Positions 11,774 to 22,713 of a stretch of DNA of 64,000 nucleotides are shown here, in pieces (the stretch's first letter is position 1; each line of letters starts with the position of its first letter). Below the pieces are notes generated by a model that saw only the letters and a list, made by a program, of their open reading frames with translations, did no database searches and was not told the origin of the DNA. A program made the position numbers and the translations under genes. The stretch comes from Rhexocercosporidium sp. MPI-PUGE-AT-0058 (taxonomy: Eukaryota; Ascomycota; Leotiomycetes; Helotiales): positions 1,364,001 to 1,428,000 of the forward strand of contig JAGTJL010000009.1 in assembly GCA_020746875.1 (NCBI GenBank), written 5' to 3'.

Positions 11774-14700
11774 ACGAATTCGGAGTGGTGGTAGCATGGA
11801 CTGATTTAGGGGTAGTGATGACGGTCTCCCGGGTTATCCAATGATCGCTACCAGGATGGTTGTGGAACGAGGAAATTGGGAGGCAGACAGGGAGGGAAGC
11901 AAGGAGGCAGGCAGGCAATAGCGGTTCTGCATTGGTGATCATAGTTGCTCACGCGGAATCTTGGTAACTGGCGTTTGATCGGAGGGGATGGCGTCGATAA
12001 TGTAGCATATGTATAAGCATGAAATTCCAAGCCCCGATTCTGGTGCGTTGAAGCGAATCAGAAGTGACCAGTCAGTCAGTACAGGCACGGGGTACGATTC
12101 TCCGTTGGGATGAACAATGAGGCTCCCCCATGTGCCCGCCTGAATGATCTACCGTCCGGTGCATCTTTGTCAGGTACCCGTCTGACGATGGGCCAGATGT
12201 GGCGACGTGCAGAACAGTGTAGTGCAGAGTAGCATTTGACGATTGACGGACGGGCGATTATCTTCTGCGGTGAGGAAATGCATCTATCCGGAAGATCTGT
12301 GAATGGCATGGGCTCTACGATGGCAATGCAAACATGGTGGAACATCAAATACATCCTTCCCAACATACCACCACCACACATGTCTCTCACTGCTCATGCG
12401 ACGTCTACTCTAATTTGCAATCTAGCTGTTGTCTCAGCTGGTCAGATTGATCTTATGTACGAGCACTATTTCAGTAAAATGACCACCACACCAGTCGTCC
12501 GTATCCAGAACCGACCAGACCAGGCTGGTGGAAATCGTCTCGGCGGGCGGGCGGGCGCTTGTTCTATGGTTACTGGTTGCTTCCCGCGTTCTGCTTGTGC
12601 ATTGCATTGCATTGCATATCGGATCGGAGTTTATTCAATGGGCCAGCGGTTTTTGTGATTCATGCACGTACTTCCAGTTTGGTACAGCATCTTTCGACTA
12701 GAGATGCAGGAACAGGAACAGGACTTGAGCAGTGCAGCCAGCCAGTCCCCTGCTGTATCCGGATGCCGTACCAGACCCGGATTTATTGGCTGTACGGTGG
12801 AGGTACAGTGACGTCTGTCTGCCTGGGTGGATGCATGGGGGTCCGGATCATGGATTTGTGGTTTCTATTTTGAGACTACAAGTACCCTATCCTATCTCTC
12901 CTACCCTGCCCTGCACACTGCAAACCGGAGACTGGAGACTGGAGACTGAAGACTGAAGTGTTGACGGGGATCGACGAAATAGGTAGGCAATCCCATGGTA
13001 CCGTATGTGTAAGTAATTAGTTAGAAGTACCTTGCGAGGGGAGGGGGGAGAGAGATACTACTGACTATGCTTCGTACTTCGTAGATGAGAAGAGAGAGAG
13101 AAATAAGACACGACGTCAGGCTGCTTGCAATCTAATCACCATTCCGTCCTGTGTACTGGACTGTAGTACTGTACAGTATGTACTCCACCCTCGTACAGGA
13201 ACCCTCTCCACCACAACATCCACAGCATCCACACTGCATCCACAACACTCTATCTTTATCTTGATCCATCCCTCCCATTCCAATTCCAAGACCGAGCTAG
13301 AACAACCCAAGAAGCTGTAGAAGCACCTTATTTCACATTCATTTCATCTTTAAAGCGCCTCCGCCCACCCACCAACGCCACGCCCGCCCCCTTTTCTTTT
13401 GTTTCCTCCCCCCCTGCTTTGCGACTTTTGTTTCCGTCGAACACGTCTGTTCGTCGAGTCCAGTCCAGTCCAGTCCAATCCAATCCCGCTCATAGACCCG
13501 TCAATTGTCTAATCCTCATACTCCACTCCAAGGGTTTCCTCTCCATGGCCTTCCATTTCCACTTTCTAAACAAATACTCCGGCATCCACTCTGCAGTACG
13601 GAGTACATCCACTTTGTATCCACTATCAGGGCGCCCACACGCCTCCAAGTCCAGCATTTGACTTCAAAACATACCACAGCGAAACTCGCAAGCAAAGCCG
13701 TCGGACATGCATTACATGGCACTCAAATCCACATCCACATCTACATCCACAGTCATCCATTGACTGACACCGTCATTTAGTTGCCCGTTGCGCGCGCGCT
13801 GAATAAGGCCTGACAGATACGTCCTTTCTGAGAAGTGCCGCCGCCTCCCATCGTCTTCCCTGTTCGGATGGATGAAATGCGTCCCTGGCTTTGGCTTCTG
13901 ACTTGTTACCACAGATGCTTGGAGTCTGGGAAACACCACAACCACAAACAAGGTGCACAATCCTGGCCTGGGATCTTCGTCGGCCTTTTCATGCCTTGGA
14001 AACAGTACCGTACGTGTGACTTTTCTTCTTTTGCGCCTTCTGATCTCCAGTACCCCCGTACTGTACTATATTCTCTCGCACCGCATCTCCGTCGGAGAGC
14101 CAAACGGACAGATGAGAGATTGGAGATACGTCGGTCGCCGGTCGTCGGTCGTCGGGCTGTCCGGCTGGCAGATTAGGGCTAGTTATTTGAGGTTCGAGAA
14201 TAAAGTATCCATCTCATCCCAAATCCCACCGAACTTACTGCATCGCATCGCATCGCATCAGCAGCATTGATATGCAATATCATGCCAATATTAACACGAG
14301 CATGGGACATGGATAAGGATACAGTAGGGATAAGGTTAGGGGTCTACAGTAGGAGAATCCATCGGATGAGCGGCGGCGGCGGCGGCGACATCATGATGCC
14401 TACGATGATCCGAACCTGAACAGCGATCTTAATGGCAGTATGATGGCATTCCATTGCCAGCACTCCAGATCGTCGTCTTGAGGCTCGCGAAACCGAGTTT
14501 GTCTCCTTGCCTGGCAACTCTCTCTCACTCTCTATGCCAAGCATCACGCATTGCGATCAGAGAACGAACGCATAGTTGTGTATTGCAAATACTTGCATGG
14601 CCGTGGCTCGTCTGCAAAAGCGCATAGGAGCGCGGTCCATCAAACAGAGAGCTGGCAGCTCCTTGTCTGGTCTTGTCTTGCCATGTCTTGCTCTTTCTGG

Positions 14701-15549
14701 GCAGTGCCCGGAGCGAGCTTCAGCTGTCAATCTTCAATCGCAAGCAATCCCAGAGATACCTCATGCGTTCAATCAGTCAATCAATCGATCCTACCTCCAG
14801 CCATTTGTTCGTGTTCCTGTCCCGGCATCAGCTTCCCCCAATGTTCTGCCGCGCAAGGCAGGCACATCGCACCATGTGGCCAGTGCTGCACGAAACATTT
14901 CATCTGATCTATCTATTGTCTATTTTTTGCATGGCAACTGTATTTCCGATAGTGGTCTATTTATTTACGTTTCTTCTCCCGGGGCTGCTTTGGGGAGCTG
15001 CATTGTATTGTCATCTCCGTCGCGAACGCGTCTGCCCTATCGATTGCCAGCCGGCACGTCTATTTTAATATAGGCCATCCTTGCGCATAAGATACAATCT
15101 TGACGCCTCGAGCAAATGCTTGGAAGCGATCAAAGCTACTGGACTGTACCAGGAGGCTGCAGGGTTGGTTGGGGCGGTGGGCGATGGGCTGTGGGTGGAG
15201 CGCAAAGGCTGGGAAAGCAATGGGCAATGGGGCAATGGGGTGGAGAGGGAGAAAGTGCAGGGCATCCCTACCATCCCTACCATCCCGACCTCCAGCATCA
15301 TTCATTCCGTGCTGCCCACAGACTGGAGCCCACCACCGCCCGCAGCCTGCAACCCGCAACCCGCAACCCCCTCCTTCCACACCCAAGCCCCGATTGTACC
15401 ATACCCTACCATACCATGCCCTGGCTTGCCCTGCCGAGAAGTGCCTGTCAGCCTCTTTTCCAGCTGTCAAGTGCCACTGTCAGAAGCAGAGAGAGAGGGA
15501 GAGGGTGAGAAGAGGGGGGATGGCAGGGGCTGTTTCTAGGGTTTCACTG

Positions 15550-15571
15550 CCTCCTCCTCCTCCTCCTCCTC
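15550..15571. repeat. (CCT)n microsatellite
   Basis: Seven perfect CCT/CTC units in the pyrimidine-rich leader of the Myb/SANT gene. Confidence 0.9.
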
Positions 15572-15632
15572 ACCCTCACCCTCCTCACATCCACCCAACC
15601 ATCCAGCCCCTACCCTCTACCCTCCCTTACCA

Positions 15633-15658
15633 TTACCCTTAACCCTTAACCCTTACCC
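15633..15658. repeat. Telomere-like CCCTTAA heptamer repeat
   Basis: Two full CCCTTAA units and a partial third. It resembles but differs from the usual fungal telomere unit (CCCTAA) by an extra T. At this length it is most simply a microsatellite. Confidence 0.7.
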
Positions 15659-16497
15659 ACCCAGGGTTTGAAATGCTTCCATTTCTCTCTTCCATGAAGC
15701 TTCCATCCCATCCCTCCCCCCTCCCCTTCCCAGCAACAACGCATTGGATTGCTGACCCACCATTCCATCCCATCCCTGGCAAGCCAAACTTGACTCCCCC
15801 TCACTGTCCCTGCCTGTCCAGACGCTTTGGATGCCGGCTCGGGATCTTTCCTGTGCTTGGATTCCCAATCTGGCTCGAGATGACCTAGGGCATAATCCGA
15901 ATGTCAAGTATCTGCCCACATGCGTCAAGCACCTTACACGCTCCGTCTCGTCCATGGCGAATCACTGGTGTGCTTTGAACGGCTTTCCAGACGGGTCCGC
16001 GCCTTTAATTACTGGCCGCCTACGACATTTCTGTCAATGCCTGAACAGCGCAAAGATCAGACGACAGATATAATGCAAAGGCATGCCCTCCATACACTCC
16101 CTACGGCAGGTATCTCAACACGCTCATTCCCGGTCAACAGCAAAACCTACCTACCGCCTGCTTGCGGATAGCCAGTGTTCCTCACTACGACGACGGGAGC
16201 CTCACGGAAGAAGCTTGACCATCTGTTGCTGCTGCTTTGTTTGGAGTCTCATCGGCCCTATGCCCTACTCGGCTTTATGATCCAGCAGCACCTATAATAG
16301 AGAAAGCATATACCCATCGAAACGATCATCGTCTCGCAAGACCACAAAACAAACAAGCGACACATCATTCATCAGCCTTCTGGAAACACCGCCGTCGTCT
16401 CTGAGTAACGCGCGCCCACAGCCCAGCAGTGATCCAGCAAATAGTACTACTGCCCCCAGCGACCTGCGAGAGCAGCTCGCTGTGGCGGAATCCATGC

Positions 16498-17506
16498 ATG
16501 TCTGGCTATCGACCAGGCCACGAACAAGGCCACGATCCTTATATCGACTATGCTGCCCATCCAGAAGCTCATCCAGAAGAGCGTGTTTATGTTCCCCATG
16601 TCCCAGATATTCAGCACGGCGGCGCTCAAGGCCTCACTTCCCTACACGAGCAGCACCTTGCGGCGCAACAGCACCATCACCAACAACAGCAGCAGGTGCA
16701 ACATCAGCAGCAGCAGCAACAACACCATCACCAACAGCATCAAGTCTATGCCGAACACCCCATGGCCCACCACCAATCCCCTCAGTTTGGTGGTGGGCAG
16801 GGGATGATGTATGGCCCTCCTCGACTACAACAACCGACTGGCACCAAGAGGTCGAGACCCGATGACTTGGAATCCGAGATGGAAGGCCTGCCCGGGCAGC
16901 AAATGCAGATGGGAGAGATGGGCGGCATGTCCTCGCAAATGCCGTCGCAGTCTATGGTAGGAGTGGGAGGTTACAGCGCGCAACAACCTATACAATACCA
17001 CACCCATCCTCTTCCCAATCAGGGCCACCGATCGAAGATGCCACGGATGAGCGAGGGGGATTCAATGGTTGGGCCGAGTGGAGGCGCTCCAAGTGTAGTC
17101 GGGTTGGAGGGAATGCCACAGCCAGCTCCGCGACCCCGCGGACCCAAGCTAAAGTTCACACCCGAAGATGACGGATTGTTGGTAGATCTCAAGGAGAATA
17201 AGTCGTTGACCTGGAAACAAATCGCGGAGTTTTTTCCGGGCCGGTCCTCAGGCACGTTGCAGGTCCGATACTGTACAAAGTTGAAGGCCAAGACGACGCA
17301 ATGGACAGATGAGACAGTAAGTCGTCTTTCCAACCATTGAGTCCAGGCAAATGAGTAATATTCTAACATTGTTCCCTCTCTTCCAGATCCAAAAACTTCG
17401 GACGGCTCTCCACGACTATGAGCAAGAAAAGTGGCGCATTGTGGCACAAAAGGTCGGCACGGGCTTCACATCGGCTGCTTGTAAGGAAAAAGCCAGAGAG
17501 TTATAG
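16498..17506 (+). CDS. Myb/SANT-domain DNA-binding protein with Gln/His-rich N-terminus (2 exons)
   Basis: Probable nuclear transcription regulator. Exons 16498-17316 and 17387-17506, intron 70 bp, product 312 residues. The first ATG of the open frame is 16498; the frame upstream opens only with GTG. Residues about 55-85 are a Gln/His tract encoded by CAG/CAC/CAA repeats, followed by Met/Gly/Pro-rich sequence and a short basic patch (GTKRSRP). The C-terminus holds two Myb-like helices bundles: residues about 217-262 (KFTPEDDGLLVDLKE, LTWKQIAEFFPGRS) and 265-310 (QWTDETIQKLRTALHDYE, KWRIVAQKVG). The gene sits alone between two flanks of about 5 kb. That is typical of regulators with large promoters, and the ortholog's role is not known to me. 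Confidence 0.85.
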
Positions 17507-19758
17507 CAGGGCGCGTCTCCAGCAGAAGCCGAACACACTTCTGATCTTGGGGACACCGAATACTAGCTCAAGTCATGAGCCAGACGACATCACTGATGTC
17601 TTTAGCTGTCTTGACATTGCTCAAACAGCCGCCTACAATTCCGCCTTCCACAACTTCTAACTATCTCTCTCGCCACACGTACTTCACTCGCCCGGCAACC
17701 AACGCCAACTCGGATAAGGACCATTCTCTAATATATTGTACAATACACGTCTACCAAAAGTACGACCACGACGACTTCACCACTCATATACACCATTCTT
17801 TTTTAACTCATATTTACGATACACACTACACCAAAACACTACACTACAATACACTCCTTCACGCGACTGGCGCGCGCCACTTACATTCGACATATACTTT
17901 TTATTTTCCTTTATACTGTCTTTATCTTCCGGTTTTCTTCTTTTTTCATTTTCTGTTGTTTGATCGTTTCTGTCTTCGTTTCTATTCCTCTTCTTGGAAA
18001 ACTATATAGACTTGTCATTCTTTTTATTCGCGTTCTTGTGCCCACGATCCGTCATGTCATGTTCAAAGAAAGGAAAAGAGAAATACGGAAAATTTTGTAA
18101 TGAGATGTACACACACGCCCTTACTTTCTTCTCCGCTGGTTGGACAAAGGGTTTTGCCTTGCCTGAAAAATGGCGGGCTTTGCGACGAAAAGGAAAGGAA
18201 GATTCGGGTTGGCGCGCGGATGGAGGTTGGGATGTGGGCAGGAAGCATTGGCATGGAAAGGCGCAATCGGAGGGACGGGGTAGATTTTCTGACTGTGCTT
18301 TGGGGGAAATCTCATCTGATTGTGGGATATGGAAACGGGTATACATGGGCGAGGACAATCATCATTTTCATAATGCAGCGAAACTATATACCCATGATAG
18401 GGAGGGAGAGGGGAGGAAATGGGTTAACAGATGGGGTTGGCATCACACGCGAGAGAAGACGAGAAAAATATACTGCGGTCTATAGAATTGTTCACTTGCT
18501 CCTTATTCCTGTTTTTCTCTCCCAGAATTCAACCCAGACTATTTGTCTTGTTACCGAGGTAGGAATTCTCAACGCGTACCACACAGCATGACTCGCATTA
18601 GCTACAATGCAGCTTTCACATAAAAAACGTAAAGCGAAGCATGTCAGAATAAGGAATTAGGAATAAGGTTTCTCCTTAGTCACTGTATGCTTGTGCTTAG
18701 ACTTGGGTGAAGCTTTTAGTGTCGCAAGATACGATGGGGATGGGTTGGGATGAGTCCGATCGACCGAACTCTACTGTAGAGACTACTAGAGTGTAAAGGG
18801 ACAGAGGGATGGGTCCGGACTCCGAACCTTCTTCGTTCGAGTATTGAGTTGAGACGAGTCAAACTGTAACTAGCGCTTGGGAAAATGCGGTAGGGTTGTA
18901 TTTCAATTTTCAATGGGAGGAGGGCGCGTCGTCAAAAATGAGAAGAGAAGGGAGGCCGGGATTTTGTGGTCGTGAAGGCCTAGATAGATACCGGGGTGCT
19001 TGGTGGTGGTATTTTGATATTGCGGCTCTTTCTCTTCATGGACTGCTTGATATTACTTGGAATGGTAGTATATATCACGCCTATTCGTCATCGCTGGAAG
19101 GGCTGCCGTGCTCCTGCTACTCTTACCAAAAAGGGACGACTCTCTATCTAGGCACGCGACGCGAGTGACCCGATTTGAATATGAAGAAGTGAGACATCAA
19201 TCACTTGCATTTAGCGCATGGAGAAGCGAAAGACAGGACTTCGTAGGTTTTGAATTAGTCATGAGGAGGTACTGTAAAGTACGTACGTAGGAGGCTAGCT
19301 AGCTGTAGCTCATCCTTTCTCGCACACCGCATGCACTCAGCTCGCTCTGCCCTCTCTCTGACATCTGGCATCTCCCACCAAGCGATTTCCAATCCCCCGC
19401 CATTTGCAACCCACATGCTTCCTATTTTCCCTACACTTCACGACTCCCAGAATCCAAACCCATAACCATAACATAACGTGTCATGCTCCAATTCGTCTCT
19501 TCCATTTTTCTCTTTTTCTTTTTCCTTTCCTTTTCCTCCGAGGCTCCTCCCTCACCTGCATGCTCTCTCACCCACGCGTTTCAGATCCCCTCGCTTCCAG
19601 GACATCACCATCCGCCCAGCTCAGCAGCACGCACATCACACTCACACACGCGCGCTCGGCCCCTGCGCCAACTTATGCATAAAAGCGCCGTTTTATAACC
19701 TTCATGCGCCGAGAGGCACTGGCCGTCGTCACTTGAAACAAAAAAACTCAAAAAACTC

Positions 19759-19776
19759 AAAAAAAAAAAAAAAAAA
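19759..19776. repeat. Poly-A tract (18 A)
   Basis: The homopolymer follows two A6-CTC units at 19741-19758. On the minus strand it forms a poly-T tract, just after a GTAAG donor-like site. Confidence 0.9.
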
Positions 19777-20708
19777 CTCCTCGGCTTACCTGGACGGCGG
19801 GGATTTTTGTTTCCTCGGTCCTTTTTGTTGTGGGATTTGGAATGGGGGTGGGTGAGGGAATTGGGTGTTTTGACCTTTTGGATTGGGGGAGGTTGATATG
19901 CTGTACCCTCCCTGGGAGAGGGGGTTACTTCGGATGATAGGTGTACGGGTGGTAGGGTCAAGTTCTGGTAGAGGTCGGGGCTTGAGTTCGTACTAGACGA
20001 TTGGAGAATCCGGGATGTACTCTGTACGGTCAATGTAGGTGTTGGGGGCTTTGGAGTCTGTGTGCCGTAAAGACAGGTAACGGTTTTCCGTCTTGGTAGA
20101 GCTAGCCATGCGAGGGGGCTTTTCTCCTTCACTTCAAGTGGGATGATTGGGTCGGAGGATCTGAATGTTTTGACTCGGCCCGGTGCTGAGATCAAGGGGA
20201 GGGGGTTGTTTTCTCTCGGTCTGTTCTTGGATGTTTGCTTCGATAGGTGGGTCCTTTGGGAGGAGGATTTGCGGGAATAACAATCTGGAAACGTTCTTGA
20301 GCGAACGGACTCGGAGGAATAGGAGGAGGAGATGTGGATGGATCATGGAAGATGTCTCGGTACTTCGGAGTGGGCTGTCTGTTGAGTACCGGATGGGAAT
20401 CCCGGCCGGAGAGGGTTGACGTGTGAGGCAAACAAGGGAAGCAGAGGTAAGTTTGGGATGGTGATGGGGATACAGAAGTCAGTGCTATCCTTGAAGAAGA
20501 TGATTGAACAGGATATGTTATTTTTGGAATTGCAAAGTGAGCGGCGTTGGGTTACCAGGGTTGTGTTGGGTTACAACGGTGGCGTGCGGGAATATTTGGG
20601 GATGTGTATACTAAGGTAAGGGGGTTGAGATCGGATGACTGTGTAGGAGGAATAGGAGCAATTAAGTTAAGGAAGGGAGGAGATTCGTGTCATTTCGATT
20701 TCTCGCGT

Positions 20709-20730
20709 TGTGTGTGTGTGTGTGTGTGTG
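20709..20730. repeat. (TG)11 microsatellite
   Basis: Perfect dinucleotide repeat in the gene-poor stretch. On the minus strand it reads CA, giving Thr-His repeats in one frame. Confidence 0.95.
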
Positions 20731-22713
20731 CGATTGCGTGGCTGTGTTGTTCTGCTCCCTTCCATAAGCGAGGATTGACGGGAGGTGGAGGCTGAGTGCG
20801 CGATTGTGGAAATACTTGGGAGATGGCATTGAGGAGGAGAGACATCTCTTCTCTTCTGTGTTGTCTTTCCCGGATATGATTTTAATATTGCGAGGCTGTG
20901 AACATGTGCAGATTGGAATGATGTTTGGCAATAAAATGGGAGTCTAAAACGGGAGGGAGGATGGAGGAGAGCGCGTAAAGATATTGCTGCTGACGCGTTT
21001 TCTCACTTGAGGATTTGGTGGCTTGAGATTTGGATTTATTGATCGGAGGGTTAGGATGGGAAGGATTTCGATAGATCGCCTTAGTTGCCATGGTAAGATT
21101 TTCTGTTCAATGCAAGTTTGCTAGGGGAGATCGAGTTGAGGTTGGCAGATCCTCAAAGTCAATTTTCTAGACTTCGCGGTCTGGAAACTTAGATTCCGGG
21201 CTGGAAGGGGGTTACGTCTTTCTCTTATTGTGGGTATGAAGGATTAAGGTACATCAGATCAAGAGCAGAGTCTGCGAGGCTGTCAGGACCGTGAAGTGTT
21301 GATCAGTTTAAATTCAGGGATTTCGAAGCCGTGGTTCAATAGTGCTAGTCAAAGAGGCATGACTCAGTTCTAGATCTGCGAGAAACAACTTCAAGCTTTC
21401 TTCGATGGATATAATGGCGAGCATGTAGATACTATGCTCGAGCGTTGGATACATCATAGTGCGATAGATCTCCCTTTTATTTGGACTAAAACATTGGTGT
21501 GGGGTTATGCCCTAGATGTTCCCATCCGACCGACCGGGAAGCAGTATGGCTATATCATGAAGTTTATAGGTCTGACGATCCCGAGAGCGACAGCCCAGGT
21601 TTAAGCAGAAGATTCTTTGTTGAAGTCCTACCCTCTCACTATTTCGCTCCTCCATCTTCTTCCATTCTCGATTGGGTCTGGACAAGATACCATCTTCTCG
21701 ACCTTCTACACCTTCTGCGACTTGATTGATGGTGCTGCTTGATGGTGCTGCTTGATGAGTGGGTTGTGGAAAGATAGAGAACGCCTCGAGAATGGAGGGA
21801 AGCTGGGTCGTGGAGAGGACAACGGAATGAGATGGAGCCTGGATGGGGGATCATAAGTGATTTGAAGCATTCTTGAAGTGTCTGGATGTGAAACCGATGA
21901 CTGCTGGGTCTGGCTTCTGGCAAAGGACCTTTGAGAGGAGGATGCCACGGAAATATTGAATGCCGGCTTGAGGAGGAAAGAAGATTGAAGCAGACAATGA
22001 ACTCAACGAGAGAGCAAATAATGCCGTACAACTATGGATTCCGCGAGCAAAAGTGAATTCGGCTGGGATGGAGGGAAAGGCTGGCTTCATCAATATCCTC
22101 GAACTTCAGAAACCAATGAATACTGGAGGAAGCAGGACATTTCCTGTCTAAGCGTCGAGTCCTTCAAGAGGGCCTGTCGGAAAATACAGTCAAGGTTAGC
22201 AGCTAGAAGTTTGGGTGCTGGTTTATGGTACAGTACAAGTGTTACTGTCGTCTATTGATTCAGATTGCAGGCCTCATGGCAAACAAGACGGTGCGACAGA
22301 AAGTCGAAGCGCGAGAGAATCTTGATTCCAAACCTTTTTTGACAGGCATAGGCATGTTGATAGGATTACTTTGAGCAGTTCTGTTAAATGATGTGCGTGA
22401 GACCCCGAGATAGGTCGAAAACTAGAAAATTAGTAGGTGCTGGTGCTTGTTTTTGTTCCAAACCTCGCTAATTTCTGCTGTCCAGACTAAACCTTCCTCA
22501 TCCCTTCGTCGTTCGTAACGTATACATTGCACCCAACTATAGGCGTTTATACACCAACTTTCTACATAACCTGGCTTTAGTTCTTGTATCTTTACATTCT
22601 TGGTGCATGCTCATGATACCGATGCAGTATCAAAATCAATGTGGCTAACTCTACCAAGCGGCGTGACGCTAATAGACCAATGTATTTTGTTGGTATCATC
22701 TTCATATTGGATT

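Larger units (their letters stand above)
11774..16497. other. Long intergenic region upstream of the Myb/SANT gene
   Basis: About 4.7 kb without a convincing gene. From about 13.1 kb on, the plus strand is strongly pyrimidine-rich with many short direct repeats: GCATT units near 12600, GTCCA units near 13460, ATCGC units near 14245, CCT units near 15550. This fits a long promoter and 5' leader of the gene at 16498. The many overlapping small frames at 15.1-15.6 kb are low-complexity artefacts. Confidence 0.5.
17507..22713. other. Long intergenic region with an unresolved coding-like minus-strand stretch
   Basis: About 5.2 kb without a gene I can model. AT-rich 3' flank of the Myb gene comes first. 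On the minus strand, Pro/Ser-rich frames at 21091-20882 (with an ATG), 20431-20192 and 20195-19785 look coding-like, and the last ends at a good GTAAG donor near 19785, but they lie in different frames and no splice set joins them convincingly. A smaller coding-like patch lies at 22093-21700 (-). Function unknown. Confidence 0.35.

Noticed and set aside
12236..12658. 140-codon plus-strand ORF
   Set aside because: Composition is repeat-derived (GCATT and GGCG runs), there is no domain and no splice context.
15081..15642. Overlapping ORFs of 130-180 codons in several frames on both strands
   Set aside because: All frames are open because the stretch is low-complexity and poor in stop-forming triplets. 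The products are Pro/Thr repeats or their mirror.
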